64,000 nt of DNA, from positions 1,426,001-1,490,000 of the forward strand of contig NZ_CP143542.1 of assembly GCF_046237605.1 (NCBI RefSeq). The letters run 5' to 3'. How positions within the stretch are numbered: position 1 is the first letter of the stretch; the number at the start of each line of letters is the position of its first letter. Of this stretch, positions 1-7,488 are shown in pieces. The notes beneath the pieces were generated by a model. It was given only the letters and a program-made list of their open reading frames with translations. It did not search any database and had not been told where the DNA came from. Made by a program: the position numbers and the translations under genes. This DNA is from Paraperibacillus marinus. GTDB taxonomy: Bacteria > Bacillota > Bacilli > Bacillales > DSM-1321.

Positions 1-197
1 CGACGGTAACCATAACGGCCGTCATGTTCCCCATAAATAGCCTTGATTTCAGCTTTCAAGTCGCGATCTGGATCTGGCCGATTCATTTTCTTCACTAAGT
101 CATAATAGGTGCTGCGTGGAATATCAGCGAGCTTGACGAGTTCTTTCACCGGGTATTCATGCCTTAATTCATAGACTACTTGCGCTTTGTCTTTTTT
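1..197 (-). CDS. IS3-family transposase OrfB, N-terminal part (cut by window edge)
   Basis: This is the start of the DDE transposase half of an IS3/IS150-group element and it runs off the left edge. Read in the -1 frame relative to OrfA, the frame is open from the slippery site to position 1. It shows the usual OrfB beginning: a small HTH-like segment (residues resembling VKELVKLADIPRSTYYDLVKK) followed by IKAIYGEHDGRYGYRR, which fits the conserved pre-catalytic segment of this family. There is no credible independent start, so the product is probably an OrfA-OrfB fusion made by frameshifting. The DDE catalytic core lies outside the window, so intactness cannot be judged. Confidence 0.75.
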
Positions 198-694
198 GGT
201 GATTTTTCCTTGTTTTGAACTAAGGCATTCAACTTTTTTAAATACTCATTTTCCATTTCTAGTTGTTTAATGCGCAATTCGAGTGCCTCTACAGATCCTT
301 CAACTGGTAATTGTTTAGGTTGTTTATTAGACTTACCTTTCATAGATGGACGCCCCTTTTGAATCGGTTCAAGGGCTTCTAGACCACCGGCCTCCATCTT
401 TCTCTGCCAATCATACACCATTGTATAACTAGAGATTTTAAAGAGGGCTGCAGTCTCCATAAATGTCGCACCAGTTTGAACCATGTAGTTTAGTACATCA
501 AGTTTAAAACTAGCAGGACCGTTTGTATAGGAGTTTTTCAGCCCATCTTCCCCATGTAATTCATATAATTTCAACCAATATTGAAATTGGGCTCTGGGAA
601 CACCCATTTGTTTTGCATATTCGCTTTGAGATATTATTTTCTGGTTATAGCCTTGAATGATATTTATTTTTACATCACTTGTATATTTAGTCAT
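176..694 (-). CDS. IS3-family (IS150 group) transposase OrfA
   Basis: A 172-residue DNA-binding protein of an insertion sequence. Two helix-turn-helix segments are visible, around residues 20-45 (SQSEYAKQMGVPRAQFQYWLK) and 70-100 (ETAALFKISSYTMVYDWQR). A coiled-coil/leucine-zipper segment near the C-terminus (EALELRIKQLEMENEYLKK) is the usual OrfA dimerisation element. The ATG at 694 is chosen because GGAGGTG lies about 12 nt upstream; an in-frame ATG at 715 overlaps that site. The frame ends in KKTKRK directly over an A-rich slippery site, as expected for an OrfA that feeds a frameshifted OrfAB transposase. Family assignment rests on architecture only. Confidence 0.85.
   Translation of the reverse strand: MTKYTSDVKINIIQGYNQKIISQSEYAKQMGVPRAQFQYWLKLYELHGEDGLKNSYTNGPASFKLDVLNYMVQTGATFMETAALFKISSYTMVYDWQRKMEAGGLEALEPIQKGRPSMKGKSNKQPKQLPVEGSVEALELRIKQLEMENEYLKKLNALVQNKEKSPKKTKRK
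191..197 (-). other. -1 ribosomal frameshift heptamer A_AAA_AAG in the IS3 element
   Basis: On the minus strand, orfA codons read CCA AAA AAG, giving the heptamer A AAA AAG in the zero frame. Slipping back one base enters the orfB frame, which stays open to the window edge. A_AAA_AAG is the canonical slippery sequence of IS3-family elements. Its position about 15 nt before the orfA stop is typical. Confidence 0.75.
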
Positions 695-727
695 AAATAA
701 AAACTGCACCTCCAATTATTAGATCAT

Positions 728-751
728 GTCTAACAATTGGGGTGCAGTTCA
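728..751 (-). mobile_element. Terminal inverted repeat (one end) of the IS3/IS150-like element
   Basis: Reading the minus strand from 751, the sequence begins TGAACTGCACCCCAATTG. It starts with the TG dinucleotide typical of IS3-family ends and lies 57 nt upstream of the orfA start. The matching right end and target duplication lie beyond position 1, so the boundary is inferred from one side only. Confidence 0.55.
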
Positions 752-859
752 GCATGGGTGCTTTTTGTCTGGGTAAAAAACGGGCAGCTTTAGCGGACAT
801 AAAAAGAGTTAATTACGGTATATTGGGTAATAGGGAAACTTAGAAGGAGGAGGGGAAGA

Positions 860-1600
860 ATGACACAGATTTTTGCACATAGGGGATCTGCGGGCACTCA
901 TCCGGAGAACACAATGATTTCATTCACGGCAGCTTTAGCCAGCGGTGCAGAAGGAATTGAACTTGATGTACAGCTGACGAGGGATGGGAAGCCTGTGATT
1001 ATCCATGATGAAAAGGTGGACCGCACGACAGACGGCAGGGGCTATGTCAGGAATATGACTCTGTCTGAAATTAAGAAGCTGAACGCAAGCCACAGCTTTC
1101 AATCAGCTTATGGGAAAACAGACGTCCCGTCTCTTGCCGAATTTTTGGATTGGTTCAAGGATACAAACCTGATTTGCAATATAGAGCTGAAAAATGGAGT
1201 TTTCCTGTATCCAGGCATGGAAGAAAAAGTCATCGAAATGATCAGGAGATATGGATTTGAAGAACGCATCATCATTTCATCCTTCAATCATTACAGCATT
1301 GTTCACTGTCACATGCTCGCCCCTGAGATAGAAGTGGCACCACTCTACAGCAATGGATTATATATGCCATGGGTGTATGCGAAGGCAATCGGGGGCAGGG
1401 GAATCCACCCAAGCATTAAAACAGTCAATGCTTCTATTATCCGCGACTCCATGGCAGCCGGTATTGCCGTCCGCCCCTATACCATTAACAATGAAGCCCA
1501 GATGGAAAATCTGTTCCGCATGCGCTGCAGTGCCATCATAACGGATTTTCCGGCGGCAGCTGCCGCACTCAGAGAAAAATTAAGAGGCAGAGCCCAATAA
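860..1600 (+). CDS. yqiK: Glycerophosphodiester phosphodiesterase (YqiK-like)
   Basis: A 246-residue GDPD-family enzyme that hydrolyses glycerophosphodiesters to glycerol-3-phosphate and an alcohol. Family signatures are clear: AHRG at residues 6-9, PENT at 15-18, the metal-binding pair in GIELDVQ, IIHDE around 48-52 carrying the second catalytic His, and IELKNG near 114. There is no signal peptide, so the protein is probably cytosolic. The ATG follows a strong AGAAGGAGGAGG site. It lies two genes before bkdR, as yqiK does in B. subtilis, and is monocistronic with its own terminator. The exact substrate is not known from sequence. Confidence 0.9.
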   Translation: MTQIFAHRGSAGTHPENTMISFTAALASGAEGIELDVQLTRDGKPVIIHDEKVDRTTDGRGYVRNMTLSEIKKLNASHSFQSAYGKTDVPSLAEFLDWFKDTNLICNIELKNGVFLYPGMEEKVIEMIRRYGFEERIIISSFNHYSIVHCHMLAPEIEVAPLYSNGLYMPWVYAKAIGGRGIHPSIKTVNASIIRDSMAAGIAVRPYTINNEAQMENLFRMRCSAIITDFPAAAAALREKLRGRAQ

Positions 1601-1639
1601 AAAATCCCCGGCCGCTTTAGCGCGCCGGGGAATTTTTTA
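1601..1639. terminator. Bidirectional intrinsic terminator between yqiK and yqzF
   Basis: A G+C-rich stem (TCCCCGG pairing with CCGGGGA) is flanked by A residues on the left and a T run on the right. It sits exactly between two convergent genes, so it can stop transcription from both sides. Confidence 0.8.
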
Positions 1640-1641
1640 TG

Positions 1642-1896
1642 TCAGCTGCCTTTTTGCCCGCTGCCCATCTTAAACCGGTCCTGCACTTTATTGCGCTTTC
1701 TGTCACGGTGAAGGACAAAACCGGCTACAAAGCCGATTCCGCCTGCGCAAAAGATAAGGCCGGCCAAAAATTGAAGCCAGAGTGCAGGGAAAGGAGGCTG
1801 CTGGATTGCAAAAAGCATGTCGCGCATCAACTTTATTCCATAAACGGCCAGAGCGCCGGGGATGAATAGGATTAATACTGCGATAAGTCTCTTCAT
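1642..1896 (-). CDS. yqzF: Small membrane protein, DUF2627 (YqzF)
   Basis: An 84-residue protein with two predicted membrane helices, residues 3-20 (LIAVLILFIPGALAVYGI) and about 40-63 (ALWLQFLAGLIFCAGGIGFVAGF), and a basic C-terminal tail (HRDRKRNKVQDRFKMG). Length and pattern fit the DUF2627/YqzF family, which sits next to bkdR in Bacillus. The ATG has GAAGGGA upstream. It is convergent with yqiK and divergent from bkdR. Function is unknown. Confidence 0.8.
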   Translation of the reverse strand: MKRLIAVLILFIPGALAVYGIKLMRDMLFAIQQPPFPALWLQFLAGLIFCAGGIGFVAGFVLHRDRKRNKVQDRFKMGSGQKGS

Positions 1897-2052
1897 GAGG
1901 GCTTCCCTTCTTAACAGTTGTCTTACCTAAAATCATAAGTTATATATAAAATTTGTCAAGGTGCTGCTGATTCGTTTACAATTTATACTGTGAAAGAATT
2001 TGCGTAAACAGCATGAAAAAAATTGCAAGCTACCCAGGAGTGAAGCAGACAG

Positions 2053-4113
2053 ATGCAAAAGGTACTGATTGTAGGTGCTGGAAAAGGCGGGACAGCCATC
2101 CTGAAAATCCTGCTGGATATTGATTCCTTATTCGTCGCCGGGATGGTGGACATCAATGAGGGAGCACCGGGAATCAGCCTTGCCAAAAGGCATGGAATAC
2201 CGGTGAGCAGCGATTGGCGGGGATTTTTTTCGGAATCTTTGGACATTGTATTTGAAGTGACCGGGGATGATGAAGTTTTGCAGGGCATCCGGCAATATAA
2301 ATCCCGGGAGACCGTCCTGGTCCCGGGGACAGTGGCCCAAATCATGACGAAGGTGTTCCTTGAAAAAGAGAGCCTGATTACCAAGCTTCAGGAGCAGGCC
2401 CATAAATATAATATGATTTTTGACTCCACCGATGACGGAATGCTTGTCATAGATAAATGGAGCCGCATCATTCTATTCAATAAGAGTGCAGAAAGAATGA
2501 CCGGAGTATCGCCGAGTGACGCACTCGGGAAAAATGTCCTGGAAGTCATTCCAACAAGCCGTCTGCCAAAGGTCCTGGATTCACGCAGGGTAGAGGCGAA
2601 TAAAGAGCAGCTGCTGCAGAATGGCACAAAGATCATAACCACACGGATGCCCATGGTCAATGAAAATGGGGAAAGCATCGGTGCCTTTGCTGTGTTCAAG
2701 GATATAACGGAGGTAGTCGGGCTCGCTGAAGAAATAACTAACCTCAAATCTATCCAGGTGATGCTTCAGGCCATCATCCACTCGAGCGATGAGGCGATTT
2801 CGGTTGTGGATGAGGAAGGCCGCGGAATCATGATCAATCCGGCTTATACCCGCATAACCGGCCTTAAGGAAGAGGAAGTCATCGGCCTCCCGGCAGAAGC
2901 CGATATCCATGAAGGAGAAAGCATGCATATGAAGGTGCTACAGACCAGGAGGTCAGTGAGAGGGGCAAAAATGCGGGTAGGCCCCAATAAAAAGGAAGTG
3001 GTGGTGAATGTAGCTCCTATCATAGTGGATGGGAGGCTGAAGGGCAGTGTAGGAGTTATTCATGACATGTCTGAAATTCAGAGCCTGACCAGGGAGCTCG
3101 ACCGGGCAAGGCAGATCATCCGCACTCTGGAGGCTAAGTATTCGTTTGAAGATATCATCGGAAAATCAGAAGAGATGGAAATTGCTATTGGACAGGCACG
3201 TCTTGCTGCCAGCACACCTGCGACAATCCTTCTGCGAGGGGAATCCGGTACTGGCAAGGAATTGTTTGCCCATGCCATACATAATGCGAGCGACAGGAAA
3301 TACAACAAATTTGTCAGGGTGAACTGTGCGGCTCTTTCTGAAACTCTTCTTGAAAGTGAATTATTCGGATATGAAGAAGGCGCTTTTTCAGGGGCCAGAA
3401 GGGGCGGAAAAAGGGGCTTGTTTGAGGAAGCGAATAACGGCAGCATCTTCCTGGATGAAATCGGAGAAATTTCGGCCAGCATTCAGGCCAAACTGCTGCG
3501 TGTCCTTCAAGAAAGGGAAATCATGAAAGTAGGCGGAACAAAGGCGATACCAATCAATGTCCGCATCATTGCCGCGACTAATGTGAATCTCGAAAAAGCC
3601 ATAACCACCGGTGAGTTCCGTGAGGACTTGTATTTTCGTCTGAACCGGATGCCTATCCATATCTCACCCCTCCGGGACAGGATGGAGGATATCGAGCCGC
3701 TGAGCAGATATTTAATCCAAAAGCTGAACCAGGAGTATGGCCGGAGTATTGAAGGCATTTCCAGCCGAGCCTTGTCAGTGCTCGGGAAATACAGCTGGCC
3801 GGGCAACGTACGCGAGCTTGAAAACATCCTTGGAAGATCCATCATCTTTATGGGGCTGCAGGAGACGGTGCTTGAAAATGTCTATATCCCTGGTCTGGAT
3901 GGACAGCTGCAGCGTGCCGGGACTCCTTCCTCACGGCCGCCCGGCAGGAAGCTGTCTGAACAGCTGGATATATATGAAGGGGAAATCATAAAGGAAGCAC
4001 TTAAAAATCATTCGGGCAATAAAACAGCTGCTGCAAAGTCACTCGGATTGTCCATTAGAAGCTTGTATTATAAGCTGGAGAAATTAGGGATTGAAACAAA
4101 CGGCATGCAATAA
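2053..4113 (+). CDS. bkdR: Sigma-54-dependent activator BkdR
   Basis: A 686-residue enhancer-binding protein that drives the downstream bkd operon. The order is: an N-terminal Rossmann-like segment (VGAGKGG, residues 7-13), two PAS domains (about 115-225 and 235-345), a linker coiled coil, an AAA+ sigma-54 interaction domain (about 370-595) and a C-terminal Fis-type HTH (NKTAAAKSLGLSIRSLYYKL). Walker A is GESGTGKE at about 396 and Walker B is GSIFLDEIGE. The sigma-54 contact loop reads GAFSGA (443-448) instead of the usual GAFTGA. The PAS domains probably sense a metabolite, but the ligand cannot be read from sequence. The ATG is preceded by CAGGAG at a good distance. TTGC half-sites around 2000-2035 could allow autoregulation. 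Confidence 0.93.
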   Translation: MQKVLIVGAGKGGTAILKILLDIDSLFVAGMVDINEGAPGISLAKRHGIPVSSDWRGFFSESLDIVFEVTGDDEVLQGIRQYKSRETVLVPGTVAQIMTKVFLEKESLITKLQEQAHKYNMIFDSTDDGMLVIDKWSRIILFNKSAERMTGVSPSDALGKNVLEVIPTSRLPKVLDSRRVEANKEQLLQNGTKIITTRMPMVNENGESIGAFAVFKDITEVVGLAEEITNLKSIQVMLQAIIHSSDEAISVVDEEGRGIMINPAYTRITGLKEEEVIGLPAEADIHEGESMHMKVLQTRRSVRGAKMRVGPNKKEVVVNVAPIIVDGRLKGSVGVIHDMSEIQSLTRELDRARQIIRTLEAKYSFEDIIGKSEEMEIAIGQARLAASTPATILLRGESGTGKELFAHAIHNASDRKYNKFVRVNCAALSETLLESELFGYEEGAFSGARRGGKRGLFEEANNGSIFLDEIGEISASIQAKLLRVLQEREIMKVGGTKAIPINVRIIAATNVNLEKAITTGEFREDLYFRLNRMPIHISPLRDRMEDIEPLSRYLIQKLNQEYGRSIEGISSRALSVLGKYSWPGNVRELENILGRSIIFMGLQETVLENVYIPGLDGQLQRAGTPSSRPPGRKLSEQLDIYEGEIIKEALKNHSGNKTAAAKSLGLSIRSLYYKLEKLGIETNGMQ

Positions 4114-4142
4114 TTTGCGCACTATGCAATCAATTGCGTGAA
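4105..4142 (+). promoter_or_regulatory. Tandem upstream activating sites, probable BkdR binding sites
   Basis: Two direct repeats with a 19-nt period share the pattern ATGCAATNANTTGCG, starting at 4105 and 4124. Each copy is itself an imperfect dyad (GCAAT..ATTGC). The first copy overlaps the bkdR stop codon. The pair lies about 65-105 nt before the expected start site of the sigma-54 promoter, the normal place for enhancer sites of a sigma-54 activator. Assignment to BkdR is inference. Confidence 0.55.
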
Positions 4143-4182
4143 TCTTCGAAAGTAATCCCTTACATTTCAGTGATTTTTAACT

Positions 4183-4198
4183 TGGCACGGAACTTGCA
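4183..4198 (+). promoter_or_regulatory. Sigma-54 (-24/-12) promoter of the bkd operon
   Basis: TGGCACG followed by 4 nt and TTGCA matches the SigL consensus. The invariant GG (4184-4185) and GC (4196-4197) are separated by exactly 10 nt. It lies 45 nt before the ptb ATG and directly downstream of the activator gene. Confidence 0.9.
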
Positions 4199-4242
4199 TA
4201 ATAAGACAGTGGGGCAAGATTTCTTCAAAAGGAGTTGCAAGG

Positions 4243-5157
4243 ATGGATTTAGACGCATTGCTCATCAAGGCAGGGAACGCAGATGTTTCGACGGTAGCGG
4301 TCGCAGCTTCGGAGGATGAAGATGTCATCGAGGCAGTTGCAGCCGCGGCAGAAAAAAATATAGCTGTCTTCAAGTTGTTTGGAAATGGGGAAAAAACCAG
4401 ATTCCTGCTTGAACGCAGGAAAAAAGGACTCTCTGACGATCCGAAAATATCAATTATACATGCTGATTCTGCTGAAACGGCAGCAGAGCTTGCCGTCAAG
4501 TCGGTCAGGAACAAGGAAGCTTCAGTCCTGATGAAGGGCGGCATCCCCACGGCAATCATCCTGAAGGCTGTGCTCAATAAAGAGTGGGGCCTGCGGGCTG
4601 GCAGAATCCTTTCGCATACAGCGGCCTTCCAGATACCTGGACAGAAAAAACTTCTGCTGATCACGGATGCCGCTATGAATATTCTCCCCGATTTATCAAC
4701 GAAAGCAGAAATAATCAATAATGCCGCTGCACTTGCCCGTTCAATCGGGATCCACACCCCTAAGGTAGCGGTACTGGCTGCGGTTGAACTGATCAACCAG
4801 CAGATGCCGGCGACATTGGATGCCGCCCTCCTCACCCAAATGAACAGGCGGGGACAGATCAAGGGATGTCTGGTAGACGGGCCGCTGGCACTGGATAATG
4901 CCGTCTCAATAGAGGCTGCAGAACATAAGGGGATCCACAGTGAAGCTGCAGGGAAGGCGGATATCCTGCTTGTACCGAATATAGAAACAGGCAACAGCCT
5001 GTACAAATCACTGATATACTTTGCCCATGCCAAGGTAGGGGCGGTAGTCAGCGGGGCAAGTGCGCCCATCGTGCTGACATCACGGTCAGATTCTGCCGAA
5101 AGCAAGCTTTACTCGCTTGCCATGGCCATCTGTTCCGCATCAAATAACCAACTATAA
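4243..5157 (+). CDS. ptb: Phosphate butyryltransferase Ptb
   Basis: A 304-residue enzyme that moves acyl groups between CoA and phosphate (butyryl-CoA or branched acyl-CoA plus Pi to acyl phosphate plus CoA). It feeds butyrate kinase encoded two genes later. The PTA_PTB fold is supported by SVLMKGGIPTAIILKAVLN, LLITDAAMNI, GCLVDGPLALDNAVS and the C-terminal GASAPIVLTSRSDSAESKLYSLA. The ATG follows AAAGGAG. It is the first gene behind the sigma-54 promoter, so it is probably induced with the whole bkd operon. Confidence 0.95.
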   Translation: MDLDALLIKAGNADVSTVAVAASEDEDVIEAVAAAAEKNIAVFKLFGNGEKTRFLLERRKKGLSDDPKISIIHADSAETAAELAVKSVRNKEASVLMKGGIPTAIILKAVLNKEWGLRAGRILSHTAAFQIPGQKKLLLITDAAMNILPDLSTKAEIINNAAALARSIGIHTPKVAVLAAVELINQQMPATLDAALLTQMNRRGQIKGCLVDGPLALDNAVSIEAAEHKGIHSEAAGKADILLVPNIETGNSLYKSLIYFAHAKVGAVVSGASAPIVLTSRSDSAESKLYSLAMAICSASNNQL

Positions 5158-5186
5158 TAATTAGCACTCGAGAGGAGTTTTTTTAC

Positions 5187-6284
5187 ATGGAAATCTTCAA
5201 GTATCTGGAAACTTATGACTACGAGCAGGTTGTATTCTGTCAGGATAAACGTTCAGGCCTAAAAGCCATCATTGCGATACACGACACTACACTTGGCCCT
5301 GCTCTTGGTGGAACACGCATGTGGACATACGCTTCGGAAGCTGCTGCAATCGAGGATGCTCTCCGCTTATCACGCGGGATGACTTATAAAAATGCGGCAG
5401 CCGGCCTGAACCTTGGGGGTGGAAAGACCGTCATCATCGGCGATCCTAAAAAAGATAAGAATGAGGCCATGTTCCGGGCATTCGGAAGATATATCCAGGG
5501 CTTGAACGGCCGCTACATCACGGCAGAGGATGTAGGCACAACAGTGGCGGATATGGATCTGATTCATGAAGAAACCGAATATGTAACAGGTATTTCTCCT
5601 GCGTTCGGTTCTTCCGGCAATCCTTCTCCGGTAACTGCCTACGGGGTATATCGCGGAATGAAGGCAGCAGCCAAGGAGGCATTTGGAAATGACTCGCTTG
5701 AAGGCAAAGTAATTGCCGTTCAGGGAGTAGGCAATGTCGCTTACAATCTATGCCGCCACCTTCATGAAGAAGGAGCTCAGCTGATTGTGACCGATATCAA
5801 TAAAGAAGCAGTTGCCATGGCAGTCGAGGAATTCGGGGCAAAGGCTGTTGATCCTGAGGACATTTACAGCGTGGATTGCGACATTTATGCTCCTTGTGCA
5901 CTTGGGGCCGTCATCAATGATGAAACGATTCCTATGTTAAAAGCTAAGGTAATCGCCGGAGCTGCCAATAATCAGCTGAAGGAAACCAAGCATGGAGATT
6001 TGATTCATGAACTGGGAATCGTATACGCACCGGATTATGTCATCAATGCCGGCGGAGTCATCAATGTGGCAGATGAGCTCTATGGCTATAACCGCGAACG
6101 GGCCATGAAAAAAGTCGAGCTTATTTACAATAACATTGAAAAAGTCATTGAAATTGCAAAACGCGATTCCATCCCGACTTACAGGGCCGCGGATTTAATG
6201 GCAGAAGAGAGAATCGAAAGCGTCAGGACATCAACAAACACCTTTCTTCAAAATGGAAGAAACATTTTGAACCGCCGCCGCTAA
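5187..6284 (+). CDS. bcd: Leucine dehydrogenase (branched-chain amino acid dehydrogenase)
   Basis: A 365-residue NAD-dependent dehydrogenase that oxidatively deaminates leucine, valine and isoleucine to 2-oxo acids, which feed the Bkd complex. The catalytic lysine lies in GLNLGGGKTVI (K80), with K68 in GMTYK as the second substrate-binding lysine of the family. The NAD-binding Rossmann motif is GVGNVAYNL around residues 180-188. Length is normal. The start ATG follows GAGGAG. It is the second gene of the bkd operon, 29 nt after ptb. Confidence 0.96.
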   Translation: MEIFKYLETYDYEQVVFCQDKRSGLKAIIAIHDTTLGPALGGTRMWTYASEAAAIEDALRLSRGMTYKNAAAGLNLGGGKTVIIGDPKKDKNEAMFRAFGRYIQGLNGRYITAEDVGTTVADMDLIHEETEYVTGISPAFGSSGNPSPVTAYGVYRGMKAAAKEAFGNDSLEGKVIAVQGVGNVAYNLCRHLHEEGAQLIVTDINKEAVAMAVEEFGAKAVDPEDIYSVDCDIYAPCALGAVINDETIPMLKAKVIAGAANNQLKETKHGDLIHELGIVYAPDYVINAGGVINVADELYGYNRERAMKKVELIYNNIEKVIEIAKRDSIPTYRAADLMAEERIESVRTSTNTFLQNGRNILNRRR

Positions 6285-6363
6285 ACAGCAGTTCATTAAA
6301 TAAGAGAACAGGATGGCAGCCGTGAGGGCCGCTTCCTTTTCTTTGTTATTGGAGGTACATACA

Positions 6364-7482
6364 GTGCACGAGAGTTACAAACGAATACTTGTCATCAATC
6401 CGGGATCTACCTCCACTAAAATAGGTGTGTTTGACCATGATGTTCCGATCATTGAAAGTACCATCCGCCACAGCTCTGAAGAAACAAACACCTTTGAAAA
6501 TATCATTGATCAATACGAATTCAGAAAGAGAATCATTCTTGAAACCCTTGATCAGGAAGGCATCAATATCTCAAAGCTCAGCGCCGTCTGCGGCAGGGGC
6601 GGGCTCCTCAGGCCAATCGAGGGCGGTACGTATGAAGTGAATGAACAGATGCTGAATGATCTTCGGGTTGGCTACAGCGGTCAGCATGCTTCCAATCTTG
6701 GCGGAATTATCGCGAATGAAATCGCTAAGGGTTTAAATATCCCTGCCTTCATTGTCGATCCCGTAGTGGTGGATGAAATGGAGCCGGTTGCAAAGGTATC
6801 CGGATTCAGCCTCATTGAAAGGAAGAGTATCTTTCATGCACTCAACCAGAAGGCTGTGGCAAGAAGGGTAGCGAGGGAATTAGGCAGGAAATATGATGAA
6901 CTGAACCTGATTGTCGTCCATATGGGCGGCGGGATCACGGTCGGTGCCCACAGCATGGGAAGAGTGATTGATGTGAATAACGGCCTTCACGGCGACGGCC
7001 CTTTCAGCCCTGAGAGAGCGGGTACTGTTCCGGCAGGAGATTTGGTCAGGCTCTGCTATTCAGGGGACTTTTATCGTGAAGAAATGATGAAAATGCTGGT
7101 AGGACAGGGCGGCATGGCCGGATACCTCGGCACCAGCGATGCCATAAAGGCAGAAAAAATGATTGCTTCCGGCAATAAAGAAGCAGAGCTGGTCTACTCA
7201 GCCATGGCTTATCAGGTGGCAAAGGAGATTGGTTCACAAAGCGCGGTTCTCCGGGGGAAAGTGGATGCCATTATCCTCACGGGCGGCCTCGCATACGGCA
7301 AAGAATTTGTCCGGGATATTTCTTCACGGGTCAACTGGATTGCAGACGTCATTGTGCAGCCGGGCGAAAATGAACTGCAGGCGCTTGCCGAAGGAGCTCT
7401 CCGGGTTTTACTCGGGGAGGAGCCGGCCAAGGTATATCCAAATCCACAGTCAAAGGAAAGCCATACTACAAAATTGGAGTGA
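6364..7482 (+). CDS. buk: Butyrate kinase Buk
   Basis: A 372-residue acetokinase-family enzyme that transfers phosphate from acyl phosphate to ADP, so the Ptb-Buk pair yields ATP and free short or branched acids. The N-terminal phosphate-binding segment (INPGSTSTKIGVF), the VHMGGGITVGAH motif and AIILTGGLAYGKEF near the C-terminus fit the family. An in-frame ATG at 6313 has no ribosome binding site, whereas GTG at 6364 has TTGGAGGT seven nt upstream and gives the usual N-terminus; I use the GTG. It sits between bcd and lpdV. Confidence 0.94.
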   Translation: MHESYKRILVINPGSTSTKIGVFDHDVPIIESTIRHSSEETNTFENIIDQYEFRKRIILETLDQEGINISKLSAVCGRGGLLRPIEGGTYEVNEQMLNDLRVGYSGQHASNLGGIIANEIAKGLNIPAFIVDPVVVDEMEPVAKVSGFSLIERKSIFHALNQKAVARRVARELGRKYDELNLIVVHMGGGITVGAHSMGRVIDVNNGLHGDGPFSPERAGTVPAGDLVRLCYSGDFYREEMMKMLVGQGGMAGYLGTSDAIKAEKMIASGNKEAELVYSAMAYQVAKEIGSQSAVLRGKVDAIILTGGLAYGKEFVRDISSRVNWIADVIVQPGENELQALAEGALRVLLGEEPAKVYPNPQSKESHTTKLE

Positions 7483-7488
7483 ATGCAC

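Noticed and set aside
4167..5105. Long minus-strand frame antisense to ptb (312 codons)
   Set aside because: Ptb on the plus strand is clear from its motifs, and the antisense frame is serine/alanine-rich without domain features, a codon-bias shadow.
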